Shown in pieces: positions 43,488 through 54,252 of a stretch of DNA of 64,000 nt. The notes beneath the pieces were generated by a model. The model did not search any database. It saw only the letters and a program-made list of their open reading frames with translations, and was not told where the DNA came from. Where the stretch lies: contig JARKIF010000026.1 in the NCBI GenBank assembly GCA_029378245.1, forward strand, positions 682,001 through 746,000. The letters are read 5' to 3'. The position numbers were made by a program, and so were the translations under genes. The stretch's first letter is position 1. The number at the start of each line of letters is the position of its first letter. The DNA comes from Roridomyces roridus. Lineage: Eukaryota > Basidiomycota > Agaricomycetes > Agaricales > Mycenaceae.

Positions 43488-44815
43488 ATGTCCTCCTCCC
43501 GTTCGTTATCGCTGCACCCCTCCGCCCTCACAGACGCCGAGCACGCCTTCTGCACCTCCACGCTCGCTGAACTGCTTGACGACGACTCACCCTCGACATC
43601 GCAGGTGAGTATCAGCGTGCGCGAGGCCCGGGCGTGGATTCGCGGGCGCTACACGGCGCTTGGGGCGCAGACGGTGGACGAGGTGCGTTTTCTTCACTTT
43701 TTCGTTGCCTGGACATTGAGCGGAGAGTAGATTATCGCCCTCTTCGCACCTGTGACGACTCTAGGCCGCGGAGAGTTCTTCGCGGTCCTAAGGCTTGTCC
43801 TCCACGCCCAAAATGGACAGGGCGTCAATCGGAGCCTCGCATTCGTCCAAGGTGCGTCTATATCCGTTTTTTCTACCACGACTTCAGTTGAATGGAAGCA
43901 GCTCCGGTACCTGTGACGAACCCATTCCTTCCGACACCGACACCCTCTCCCGAGTCCCGCCCACGCCCTCCACTGCCTCCACGCAAACCCGTCTCCCCGC
44001 GGTTCGCGGCAGGAACAGGGGAGACGGTATCATCCTCCGCATCGTCCGCATCAACTTCCTCCAGCGCTTCTTCTGCTGCTTCTTCCTCGCTAGCACACAG
44101 GTACTCCTCCCTTTCGCTCTCGGCTTCAAACACCCCACCAGCACTCCCGTTACGACGGGCAGCGACGCATACACGGGCGTCTAGTGCGAGTTTATCTATC
44201 ACTCCAGCGCCGCATGGTTTATCTCTGCAACGCACTGCGTCGAATCCTGGCTCGGGACGGCCCGCTCAACGGGATCACAACCCGTTTCGTTCACCGCCTC
44301 CACCGCGCCCTGATGCACCGCAACAACAAAAAACAAATCATCGGACAGCCCCGCCTCTACCACGTCGAATGTCCTCGACGTCTGATGGCGCGTTGTCAAC
44401 GTTCCGTGGCCATCTGTCTGGAGAGCCTGACACGATTGTCCCGCGTACGGCACCGCCGACGACACGTGCATTTCCTGCCTCCGTGCATACCTCCCCGCCA
44501 CTCCCGCCTGGTAGGCCGCCGCCCTTGCATCCACACCGTCGAGCGAGTACAGAGAGTGCCCCCGCATTCATTTCGTCTCCGCTTGCTTCTGGGATTAATA
44601 AGGGCACGGGGACGGGGAGGAGGGTTGCATCTGATGCGACGCCCTCACCGTTGTCGTCCCCTCCGACGGGGTATTCAGCGCCCAGCGCGTCGCTTGGTGC
44701 GCTGCCGATTTATCTGCCCAAGGTGGCGATGCCGGGTGTGGTGAGGAGGACGTTGGCTGGTGCGGGGTGGGTTGGGGCTGAGAGGGGGGAGAGGGAGGGG
44801 TTGATTGAGAGGTGA
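43488..44815 (+). CDS. EH-domain protein with proline-rich tail
   Basis: EH domains bind NPF peptides and work in endocytosis and actin or lipid signalling. Three exons: 43488-43682, 43731-43851, 43899-44815. The start at 43,488 gives MSSSRSLSLHPSALTDAEHA, the family-like beginning; an earlier ATG at 43,440 is possible. The EH region spans the first two exons: ISVREARAWIRGRYTALGAQ, then IIALFAPVTTLGRGEFFAVL and RLVLHAQNGQGVNRSLAFVQ. The third exon is Pro/Ser-rich and disordered (NPFLPTPTPSPESRPRPPLP, PPLPPRKP) and could bind SH3 domains; it also holds NPF itself. No stop or frameshift seen. The last intron uses the acceptor GAATGGAAG at 43,898; using CTTCAG (43,887) instead would break the frame. 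Confidence 0.8.
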
Positions 44816-44949
44816 TTGAGAGGTGGGGAGGTGGAGGGTTGAGTAAATAAGATAAGGGTCAAATGTATCCTAGTATTTAGAGTAATCTGCAAGACGCCGA
44901 TTTCGTGCGGCAAGGGACTTGTGCGGAAAAAAATGCGCAACTCTTACTC

Positions 44950-45043
44950 AAGGCCCGTCCCCGAGTCGAACGGGGTACTGTGCGTTCCAACCTATTCAGA
45001 GGGCGAATGATGGGCAGATGCATTCCGAATGCATACGGGCCTT
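44950..45043 (-). ncRNA. tRNA-like unit, family 1 type A, copy 1
   Basis: The minus strand starts AAGGCCCGTATGCATTCGGA and ends CCCCGTTCGACTCGGGGACG plus GGCCTT. Acceptor-like GGCCCGT/ACGGGCC, D-like GCATTCGGAATGC and T-arm CCCCG-TTCGACT-CGGGG all pair. A T7 run begins 16 nt past the 3' end (plus strand 44927-44933). Confidence 0.5.
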
Positions 45044-45246
45044 GAATAATCTTTTGATTGGTTGGATTCAATCATTTGTAAATCCCAGTGGGTCTCGAGC
45101 GTCGAGTGATCGAGAACCGACCCGGAAGTTAACGTGTCCCTCCTTTGCAAATGAACCGGTGTGCTAATGGATCCTCCTATAAAGTAGATCCGACTTGAGG
45201 GGAAAGAATTGGAAACATAAAAAGAATGTTTCCTGCGTGGTAACAC

Positions 45247-45336
45247 GGCCCGTCCCCGAGTCGAACGGGGTCTTCTGCGGTACGAGGTAGACAACTTTCA
45301 TGGTGAGCAGATGCATTCCACATGCGTACAGGCGTT
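45247..45336 (-). ncRNA. tRNA-like unit, family 1 type B, copy 1
   Basis: Type B has GTACGCATGTGGAATGC as D-like arm and an anticodon-like stem TCTGC/GCAGA enclosing a 28-nt loop, so a long intron in the loop is possible. T-arm CCCCG-TTCGACT-CGGGG perfect. T5 run downstream at 45219-45223. Confidence 0.5.
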
Positions 45337-46316
45337 GTCTAATCAATTCAATAAAGCTGTAGGGCCGGCAAGCGGCATGGCCTGCTACCTTTGGGTGGGG
45401 CCAATGAACGCCAAAGTGTCACAGATTTGAACACGAGACCTTTTTTTCTTTTTCTTCGAATTCTCGAGCTCAAGTTCTCTGGAGATAACTTGATGGTGTA
45501 CAAGTATTCATCCCCGCAGTAATCTAGAATCGGAAAGTGCAGAATGAAGAAAAGCAGCACAAGGCACATGCCAATACACCGTGGATCCACCGGGACGTCG
45601 ATCGCTCGTCCGTGCGCCGCTTCGCGCCGCACTCCCTCGCTCTTGGCCTCCAAGAATGAGTCGTCCAATGCAGCTTACAGGATCATTTGTGATCGCTCGT
45701 CCGCGCGCCACACTCCCTCGCTCCTCTGAGGCTCTGCCCCTTGCAAAACAAATTGTCGTATTGTACGGTTCATTTCTGAATCCTAATTTTCATGTCCCAG
45801 AAAATCACACACCCGTCGCGCTGTATTATGCAGCCAGTGAGTATGCGCGTGTCGCAGTTGGTTGGTACCCGAGCCAGCCTTCGAAGGCGGAGACGAGACA
45901 AGAACAATTCAAAAGGGGTTACTCTGACAGCCTTGGGATTTTGTCTCGGCAAAGAACCCGACATCTGTGCATGGCATTTGCGCAAATGTTGAAAAGTATT
46001 TCGGGTAGGATTGCACCCGGAAGGCAATCATCGGCTTCAGCAAGCATTTGGCTGGAGCCATCAGTGCTGACGCAAAAACCAACGACAAAAACGTGATGGC
46101 CTGCAAAAACCAAAATTTAGGGCGCCCTATAGAAACCTGTACCTAAAGGTAGCAGGAATTTAGTTGCCGAGTGAATGTAGAGGGAACTTCTTGTCACACA
46201 TATCCCTGGTTGTTGCGAGCTGTCGCCCATTTACATGAGATTTCAATTTGAGCCTGAGGATGATTTCGTTGTTTGCGGTGAAGAATAAAATAAAAAGGGG
46301 TGTAGAATTTGCAGCT
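45337..46316. other. Spacer in the array, no protein gene
   Basis: Contains a direct repeat, TCGCTCGTCCG followed by CACTCCCTCGCTC, at about 45,600-45,652 and 45,689-45,726. A weak B-box (GTTCAAATC, minus, about 45,425) is followed by a T7 run. Frames here are short and unsupported. Confidence 0.45.
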
Positions 46317-46412
46317 AGGCCCCGTCCCCGAGTCGAACGGGCTACTCTGCGTTCCAGTTTCTAGACAAACATCAAATGTTGGGCAGATGCATTCCGCAGG
46401 CATACGGGCCTT
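46317..46412 (-). ncRNA. tRNA-like unit, family 1 type A, copy 2
   Basis: As type A copy 1, but the D-like arm is damaged (GCCTGCGGAATGC) and the T-arm has one mismatch. TCTGC/GCAGA stem intact. T5 run at 46292-46296. Confidence 0.45.
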
Positions 46413-46612
46413 GAATACCTTAAATAAGAATAATCCTGGGGTGGATTGGATTCAATCATTTGTGAATCACAGTGGCCCTCGAGCGATCGAGGACCGACCC
46501 GGAAGGCAACGTAATCCTCCCATTTGAACCGCTGTGGTAATGTCGACGGATCCTGTTCCTCTTCGATGGGAAAGGATTTCAAACAAGAAAAGAATTCCCT
46601 TGACTGCAGCAC

Positions 46613-46702
46613 GGCCCGTCCCCGATTCGAACGGGGTCTTCTGCTGGACGAGGTAGATAACTTTCATGGTGAGCAGATGCATTCCACATGCGTACAGGCC
46701 TT
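46613..46702 (-). ncRNA. tRNA-like unit, family 1 type B, copy 2
   Basis: Type B with all arms paired; B-box GTTCGAATC. T4 run at 46588-46591. Confidence 0.48.
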
Positions 46703-46808
46703 GTCTAATCGTCTGCCGAGCTGGAACTAGGGCGAATGTAGAGGAAACTTCTTGTCAAAGTACATGAGATTTGACATGAAGATGATTCGTTCTTTGCTGT
46801 GAAAAATC

Positions 46809-46838
46809 AAAAAAAAAAAAAAAAAAAAATAAAAAAAA
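46809..46838 (+). repeat. Poly-A tract
   Basis: Twenty-one A, one T, then eight A. Lies just downstream (minus strand) of the next tRNA-like unit and would be a very strong Pol III terminator or a retroposition-type tail. Confidence 0.9.
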
Positions 46839-46855
46839 GCGATAGAATTGCGGGG

Positions 46856-46952
46856 AGGCCCCGGCCCCGAGTCGAGCGGGGTCTTCTGCATAATCTTTCT
46901 AATTCCTTCACCATAATAGCGAGCAGATGCATTCCGAATGCATACGGGCCTT
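46856..46952 (-). ncRNA. tRNA-like unit, family 1 type A, copy 3
   Basis: D-like GCATTCGGAATGC and TCTGC/GCAGA paired; T-arm CCCCG-CTCGACT-CGGGG keeps its stem but the B-box has C for T. The T8 run at 46831-46838 lies 17 nt downstream. Confidence 0.48.
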
Positions 46953-47140
46953 GCATAAATCTTTTGGTTGGTTGGATTCAATCATTTGTGAATCACAGTG
47001 AGTGGGCCTCGAGCGATCGAGGACCGACCCGGAAGTTAACGTGTTCCAAATGAACCATTGTGTTAATGTCGACGGATCCTGTTCCTCTTCGACGGGAAAG
47101 GATTTCAAACAAGAAAAGAATGGCACGATTGCGTCAACAC

Positions 47141-47230
47141 TGCCCGTCCCCGATTTGAACGGGGTCTTCTGCGGTACAAGGTAGACAACTTTCATGGTGA
47201 GCAGATGCATTCCACATGCGTACAGGCCTT
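47141..47230 (-). ncRNA. tRNA-like unit, family 1 type B, copy 3
   Basis: Type B; B-box GTTCAAATC, stems intact. T4 run at 47114-47117. Confidence 0.48.
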
Positions 47231-47413
47231 GTCTCATCGTCCATTGAGGTTGAACTAGGGCGAATGTGGAGGAAATTCTTGTCATGCATATCGATATCAC
47301 CGGTTGAAGTTGGTTGCGAGCTGTCGCCCATTTACATACATGAGATTTGAGCCGCCTGAGGATGATTTCGTTGTTTGCTGTGAAAAACAAAAATCTGGGT
47401 TCTTCAGGTTGGT

Positions 47414-47506
47414 AGGCCCCGTCCCCGAGTCGAACGGGGTACTCTGCGTTCCAAATCCAAGACAAGCGAATGTTGGGCAGATGCATTCCGAATGCATACG
47501 GGCCTT
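47414..47506 (-). ncRNA. tRNA-like unit, family 1 type A, copy 4
   Basis: The cleanest type A copy: acceptor, D-like, TCTGC/GCAGA and T-arm all pair, with a 29-nt loop. T5 runs at 47389-47393 and 47383-47387. Confidence 0.52.
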
Positions 47507-47706
47507 GCAATCGGACAATCCTTTGGGGGTAGATTCAATCGTGTGTGAATCGTTAATACAAATAGCCATTCCAAGCTTAACGCCCAAGGCGCGACCCGGA
47601 TTGAAGTTGACGTGCTCCTCATTTGCAAATGAACCGTTGGGCGGATCCTGCTCCTCTTGGACGGGAAAACTTCTAAGCAAAAAAATGATGCGCTTCGCCG
47701 CCGCAT

Positions 47707-47793
47707 GGCCCGTCCCCGAGTCGAACGGGGTGTCCTGCGTTTTGATGTGGATAGCTTGTAGTGCGCAGATGCATTCCAAATGATTACGGCCTT
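47707..47793 (-). ncRNA. tRNA-like unit, family 1, divergent copy
   Basis: T-arm perfect, D-like arm mutated (AATCATTTGGAATGC), anticodon-like stem weaker. T7 run at 47679-47685. Confidence 0.42.
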
Positions 47794-47898
47794 GTTCAAT
47801 TAGTTTGAACCGCTGTGTTAACGCCCACGGATCCTGCTCCTCTTCGAGGGGAAAAAAAGGAAACAAGAAAAGGAGTCACTCTTCGCTACTGGCAGCAT

Positions 47899-47991
47899 GG
47901 CCCGCCCCCGATTGGAACGGGGTCCTCTGCGTTAACGGTTGGACAAATCACGGTACAGGCAGCAGATGCATTCCAAATGCCTATGGGCCTT
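47899..47991 (-). ncRNA. tRNA-like unit, family 1, divergent copy
   Basis: GGCATTTGGAATGC D-like arm, B-box GTTCCAATC, T-arm stem CCCCG/CGGGG. T4 at 47868-47871 and T7 at 47852-47858. Confidence 0.42.
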
Positions 47992-48135
47992 GTTGAATTA
48001 CATAGTTTGGGACTTGTTGGAGTGAGTGAATGGATCCGGAGGCAACATGTGGCATGCCGTCTGTGATTGCGACTCGTCCATTTCTAACATTCCTGCGGCG
48101 AAAGAAAAAAGAAAAACAATACGTTCTCCGGGAAG

Positions 48136-48210
48136 GGCCCGTCCCCGATTCGAACAGGGTTTCCTGCGTTTTGATCTCGTTCCTGGAGACCTTCAAAATG
48201 CTTACGGGCT
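48136..48210 (-). ncRNA. tRNA-like unit, family 1, truncated
   Basis: T-arm and B-box (GTTCGAATC) are present but about 20 nt with the D-like arm and anticodon stem are lost. A loose 5' end piece (TTACGGGCCTTG) follows at about 48,260. T6 and T5 runs at 48105-48116. Confidence 0.4.
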
Positions 48211-48382
48211 AGTCTCGGGACCAGTCTAGTACAACTGACGATCAAGTAGTTGTATGGACTTACGGGCCTTGTCGATTCTCGATCGTTGGTCTGGTTTCAA
48301 GTAAGTATTGTGAACTCACGAGCCGTGGCACTTACAAGCATATGATTTGAGCCTGTGGTGGAAAAGGTTCTCGTTTCGGGGA

Positions 48383-48486
48383 AGGCCCGTCCCCGAGCCG
48401 AACGGGTTCCTCGCGAGCTCTGCGCTTCCAGATGCTAGGCGATTTGTTCATGGTGGGCAGATGCATTGCAAAATGCTTACGGGCCT
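48383..48486 (-). ncRNA. tRNA-like unit, family 1, last copy of the array
   Basis: D-like GCATTTTGCAATGC, longer loop, B-box GTTCGGCTC (mutated). T4 run at 48362-48365. The array stops here, about 600 bp before the second membrane gene. Confidence 0.42.
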
Positions 48487-49101
48487 TGTCTAATTAGGGC
48501 GGAACTATTCTTAATTGATCTAAACCAGTCAGGAATCGTAACACTGATTGCGATCAGCTTGCCTTGATATTCCTCCGAGTCGGATCATTTCTCTTGCTCC
48601 CGACTCCCATCTATCGCATCCTGTAGTCCCAGCCCCTGGGAGTCGGCCGCCCAGTGCCTCCCGCGGAGTCGTCTCCCTTTGAATCTTGGATTCCGAGGCT
48701 GAGATGACTCGTCGATCTTCGGTCGTGCGGCCATGATCGCTTCGGAATACGGACGGTACGTAGGCTTGTCTCTCCTGTCAGGAAACCAAAATTCCGATGC
48801 CTCCTGACCTCAGGTCCAACGCCGTTGTCTTCTACATATGACTTTCGAGGTCATTGCCTTGCGTCGTCATTTTTGGTGTGTTCCGTTCATCAGCGTCTGC
48901 AAATTTATTTCTGCGTGTCCCATCATGATCTCCTGACGACAACCGCGAACAGCATCGGATTGGCACCCCTGCAGATATCCTCCCGAAGGCCACACTCGAG
49001 AGGTCCATCGCATCTCCATGGTGATGGGCATGGCAGCCCACCACTTTGCCACTATAATTCACCCTGGTCCCAAAATCCTCTCAACTCCCGTGTCCCTCTC
49101 C
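48487..49101 (+). other. Upstream region of membrane gene copy 2
   Basis: Holds the block at 48,586-48,612 shared with copy 1 and the conserved patches TCATTTTTGG and CCGTTCATCAG before the ATG. No separate gene. Confidence 0.5.
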
Positions 49102-51609
49102 ATGAACAGGTCCTGTGCCCTACTAGACGAGGCTTACCTCCGCTCTATCACCGTCCACACCCATGACTCTGGTTCCAGCGACGCTCTTTTAGACACACCG
49201 CGAAGTTCGTCATCTTGCTCCCTCGTGGGATTCCCTCCAATCCAGGCTACACAGAACCAACGAAGATACAGTATTCCCGCCGACGCAGCACTCTTTCGAT
49301 GTCCCTACATGTGGCGCTGGTCGCCATCCAGCTGACTCTGGTTGTCGTATGGCTCCAAGGGTGGGAACACCAGATAGTTTTCAGTGTGGATCGTGAACTG
49401 CGTGTGGCTCGGCTGGTCAAGGGGATCTTGACGACTTTTATCACGGTATGGAACATGTGTTTCCGCCGCCACCCTGATCTCACCATCTCATTAGCTTTAT
49501 TCCGCTCTACTGGTCTTCATCACACAGTCCCTCGCTCTCCGCTGCGATCTGCATAGGAATCAGCTGCTCACAGCAACTCACGACAACGCTGTCGCTTGGT
49601 CTGGTCTAGGTTCTGCCGTAGTACGACTTTGGCAACAGAGGGTCATTCCTGCGTCGACGATAGGCGTCCTCTCCGCCTTGACGTATCTTGTCGGGATCTC
49701 GATTCTGCATACAGCATTCCCTGGCATAGCGGCCCCGCAGTCTTTCTTGGTCAATGCATCTGTCCCCATCTCGACGCGGAGCCTTCCGGCGTTCGATTTC
49801 TCCGGTATTGACGAGGACAACCGACAGAGTTTCTGGTACGACAATAAATTGATTTTCCCTCGCGGTCTTACTCTCGCACTAGGAATACTGCTGGGCAATA
49901 TGCCGGAGCGTCACTAGCGTTTCTCCCTTTCCTCACTCCGAGCAATACCCTGGGACTCTATGAGGCGACCTTGTATGACGTACTTGGACCCAACGCGGGA
50001 ACGGGCTCTGTACTCGTCAACGCTACCGGCTTCAATATCACCTGTGGATACATACCGGATACGGCTTACAACGCTACCACGCAGACCATTCACGTTGATG
50101 GGACGGAGTACTTTCTGGGGTTGTTCGGTAGGTCTTGTCTGTTGCTTCGAAATGCAATCCGTGGAGCTCAACCCCACGGTAGACATCGACGTCATCACTA
50201 CGGTTGGTTATACAAGTGCTTTACCGTCTCTCTTCGTCGAAACTATCTGAATCGATCCTTGTACCATACATGACGCCGGCGAGCGGGTTGACCCCCATCG
50301 TCTTTCCTTCACCCGCCGTTTTCTACACCAGCATCCCAGTCTTGGATTCATATAACAACACCGCACCGTGGATCAATATTACCGGCGGGGTCGATGATTT
50401 CGATGCGGCGATTCAGGCCTTCCGATGCTCCCTTACGCTCATCGAGCAAGCAGTTCTTGTAGATTCTCAATCACACAACTTCACGTCGTTTGCTTCTGAG
50501 CCGCCTGTCGAGAAGCAGACATCGACGTGGTTGCCCTTCGCTGGCCATCTCGACGATTTGTCCACTGCAGCGTTCGAGAATGGAGCGAGGGGGTTCCTGG
50601 ATATTGTTTGTAACAATTGGCTTCACCTGGACGTATTGCACGCGGAGTTAACTTTGCCATCCAGTGGGAAGGGTGGTACTTCACTTCGCCGGTCTCTCAA
50701 CCTCCTCCTCTCGTTTCCAGTAATTCAACATACGTGGGGTTGGCGGTGGCGGATATGTGCGTGTTTTGCTTTTACGCAACCTACGCTGCACCGACAAAGC
50801 GTTGAAATTACACAGGGCCTTGCTGCAGCAGTTGGAGCTGTACCCATTCAATACAACTCTCCGAACCAGCGTTTACCTGCATGATGTCGAGAACCAATTA
50901 GCCAAGATTGTGGCTTCGATGTTTTGGACACGTGAGTTTCCTTGGTTCAACCCAATCTGTTTCAGACTCAAGTGACGTTCGTGCAGTGGGCCACGTTCCT
51001 GCCCCGTCAGGGTACATTAACTCATCACGACCTTTCAATGTTTCACTGCTCACTGGTCAAGCAATCGTCTCAGAGCCCCTTATTCAGAATCGTCTAGCCG
51101 TGAGTCCGTACATATGATATGCTTGCGAAAGACTGAGCTGCGACCAGCTAAACATCATATCTGTCCGTGGACCGTTTTTGACATATTTGCTTTGTCTTTC
51201 GCTGACCTAAGCTGCGTAGATCGTAGAATGCCTGGTCGTGTCACTCGTACTTCTGGGTCTCTCGTTCCGATTTTCCCGCTTGGGACGACGTGAGGCTGGC
51301 GCGACAAAAATTGATGGTCTGGACGTGCTTCAAATTATCTGGCTGTACCGGGATCATCCGGAACTCGCCGCCATCCTGGAGCAAGTGCAGATTCCGACGG
51401 ATGTGAATCTGAGGCGGGCTGGGATGTTCCGGGTGCAATTGATTGATGGGATTGCGCCCATGCGGGAGGTGTCGGACTCGTGGGTGGCGGACTCGTGGGA
51501 GTCTGAGAAGATCTCGGAAGATGCAGACACACTCTCGGAGCCCACATCTGCCTCCGATAAACCTTCCAAAGGTATTCACGTTCTTGTAGGAAATCAGAGC
51601 GCTGACTGA
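49102..51609 (+). CDS. Multi-pass membrane protein, gene copy 2, first half
   Basis: Paralogue of 2189-4660 with the same exon order and the same landmarks: MSLHVALVAIQLTLVVVW, RELRVARLVKGILTTFITV, LTYLVGISILHTAFPGIAAP, GFNITCGYIPD, AVLVDSQSHNFTSFASEP, LHDVENQLAKIVASMFWT, the 15-bp exon at 51148-51162 and IIWLYRDHPELAAILEQVQ. A stop exists at 51607-51609, but a 45-bp intron (51572-51616), the same length as in copy 1, would fuse it in frame to the second half. Between about 50,160 and 50,280 the frame is not continuous (stop after SLFVETI); either an intron with unusual borders or an indel lies there. The start ATG (49,102) is matched by copy 1. Confidence 0.7.
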
Positions 51610-51616
51610 CCTTAAG

Positions 51617-53776
51617 AACGGGAAAGACTGGGTCCCAGGTGGACCTCCGATTTAATCTTGAGCCTGCTGTCCACCATCCTACACTCTGCCCTCGTAATCA
51701 TCCATTTACTTCTTGCAGTGGTGTGCGGCATGGGCCTAGAGCACAGGATTACCTTCTCTCTGACCCAACAATCCTTCGTGGCCTGGCTGATCAGCACGTT
51801 TGCTACAGCATTCATAACTGTATGTTATTCTATTCTTCTATTCCTCCCGTTGGTCATTCATCGCAGATATACACGGCCGGACTTGTGTTTTTGACGCAGA
51901 GTCTCTCTACCAGGCGTAGTCTCCGCAAAACGCAGATGCTCAACGTCACTCACGACACCGTAGCTGCATGGCGGGGAATTGGGTCTGCACTCACGTCTGT
52001 GTTTCATCGAACCCCATCCATTTCTGCTGTCGCCCCTGCCTTCCTGTACCTCACCGGCATCTTAGCCCTCCATATATCTTCCCCGGCTCTACTGACGGTG
52101 CAGACATTCAACTCCACTGTCCCGGTGCCCGTTACGACGCAAGGGATACCAACATTCACGTTCTCAGGATATGAGCTCTCCAGTGCCGAGGCAAGCATAG
52201 ATTTAGAGTGCGTATATCCTCCAGATGAGCACGGGCAAGTCGACTGAGCCAACATTGACCAGACACAGCCCACTGCTCTACGGCGCAGGAACTCTCTCTT
52301 ATCTTCCGTTTGTTGATTCCAATGCGGCAACTCTGGGCCTTGAGGCAGGAATGCTGTACGATATCTTGAACACCTCGACATCTGGACCGGGGACCGCTAC
52401 CGTCGATGCTGTCCAACTCAACATGACCTGCGGGTACTTTGCAGATCCTGTGGTCAATTCAACGGCGAGTATGATCACTATCTTGGGGTCGGACTATGGG
52501 CTGGGGTACACTGGTGAGACCCACTTGCAAATTGGAGCCCCCTCATTGGTATTATGTCAGATATTGGGATCATCTCCACGCTGAGAGGGCCATGGGATAC
52601 CAATAGCGACGGGCTGCCTGCCAGCGTCGAAGCAGACGATATGCCAGGGATGATGCTATTCTACAGCACGGTTCCCATTTATGATTCAGCCGGCAATACT
52701 GGACCCTTGATCAATATTTCTGGGATGCGATTCAGAGTCCCCGGCGATGTTGCCAACATCCAGATTTTTGGATGTTCACTGGGGCTCTTAAACGGGAGTG
52801 TTACAGTGAGCTCACAATCTCAAGTGCTTTCGAGCACGGGGGCATTCCAGAAGGATTCTTCCGTGTGGTCGCTTTTTCAGGAAATCGGCCTAGGCGACAG
52901 GGTATCCACGGATCCTTTCGATGCGCTAGTGAACGATGTGAGTAATAATGATCCCTGCCCAGAGTAACCTCCCTTTCACTTTTCAGTGGGCGTCATGGTA
53001 TTCCGCCATGCCTCTTTCGAACAGTCCACAACTCGTTGACGGACAAGATTCTCTAAGAACCATAGACGAAATGTTGGTGTTGTTCAGCATGGCATCTCAT
53101 ACCATCTAATCTGTTTGTAGGTTCTTCATTGAACGATTCAATCTCAACTCCACCGAGTCATCCGTCACGCTCCATCAGTTCGAGGACGCACTGGCTGAGC
53201 TCGTAGCTGCGATGTATTGGACTCGTAAGAAGCAGACCAAGCACAAAATCGAGCGAGTACTGACACTCATCCCAGTGGGTCACGTACCGCCGCTTCCGGG
53301 CTTCATTCCTACAAGCTTGGAAGTCGATGGGCCCCCACCTGTCGAGGTCTCGCTACTACAGGGAAATACTGTGCTCTTCGCAGATACGTTTGAAGCCAGG
53401 CTCGATGTACGTGATTTTATCCGCCCGAGCTTAATGCAAAAATTAAGGCGTCGCAGGCCAACATGAGTTTTGTGAGTACTAGTACCCAAACTGAAGGTGG
53501 ACCTACCCACGCATCTTGTAGATAATCCTCGGTGCTGTGGTCTCCGGCGTCCTACTTGCCCTTTCTCTACAGTTTTCAGCCTTCCGCCAGACGACGGACG
53601 AAGAAATCATCGGTGGAATGGGCCCACTGCACATCATCTGGCTTTACCGCAATCACCCGGAGCTGGAGACTGAGTTGGAGCAAGTCGTAAATCCCACCTC
53701 TTCTAATCTACGCCAAGCTGCAATGGTGCAAACACGATTGGCAGGGCCGGAGATGGACCGCTTCATAGGGTATTGA
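51617..53776 (+). CDS. Membrane protein, gene copy 2, second half (intact)
   Basis: Paralogue of 4662-6762. Exons include the stretch to about 51,820, then from 51,867 (IYTAGLVFLTQSLSTRRSL), LYLTGILALHISSPALLTVQ, VQLNMTCGYFADPVVNST, GCSLGLLNGSVTVSSQSQVL, ERFNLNSTESSVTLHQFED, the 15-bp exon 53457-53471, a C-terminal membrane segment (VVSGVLLALSLQFSAF) and a tail with GPLHIIWLYRNHPELETELE. All exon joints keep frame to the stop at 53,774-53,776. It is the best reference for the frameshift in copy 1. The intron before FFIERF uses an unusual GTTGGT/GTTGTG donor in both copies. Confidence 0.75.
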
Positions 53777-54252
53777 TTCGAAAATTTATCCAGTTTATTA
53801 TCTACGCAGAGAGTTCATTTTCGAATTGCATTGGCTCTCGACGTCGGCTTCGCAGTCGTATTATCGAAACTGGCGCTGCAGTCACCAGACGTAGAACTGT
53901 GAATGGAATTTTGTTTGACCAGGGACTGAGCGGTGAGCGCCGCCGGAAAGAAAACAATGGGGACAATTCTTCACCCAACATACAGCTCGTCCCTCCGAGG
54001 CGAACAGCAATACATTATATTTCTGAACCTAGTACGGTCGGAATAGCAAATTACAATCTGCAACCAACAGGATACATATTACATACGTATTTCTGCAATA
54101 CAAAAAAGACTTTTGGGCGTTGGCAAATTGAAGGCCCGACCCCGAGTCGAACAGGACTTATACTGACGAGATACCAATTGGAAAGGCGTTCCGAATGGGC
54201 TTCCATTCACTTGCATACTGGTGCATTGAACAAGATTGAACATTGCGGCATG
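53777..54252. other. 3' flank with one tRNA-like unit
   Basis: No coding gene. On the minus strand 54,131-54,215 ends CCTGTTCGACTCGGGGTCGG plus GCCTT, an outlying member of family 1, with a T6 run at 54,102-54,107. It lies on the far side of the membrane gene from the array. Confidence 0.45.

Noticed and set aside
43884..44607. Minus-strand and alternative plus-strand ORFs over the EH-domain gene
   Set aside because: They are other frames of the Pro/Ser-rich third exon.
44950..45043. Calling the array units standard tRNA genes with named anticodons
   Set aside because: The D-loop is too short, the anticodon loop is 28-33 nt, and no placement of a single intron gives a U33-anticodon context in all copies.
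44950..48486. CRISPR-like array
   Set aside because: Repeats are ~90 bp, differ from each other, fold like tRNAs and sit in a eukaryotic genome; spacers are not unique short sequences.
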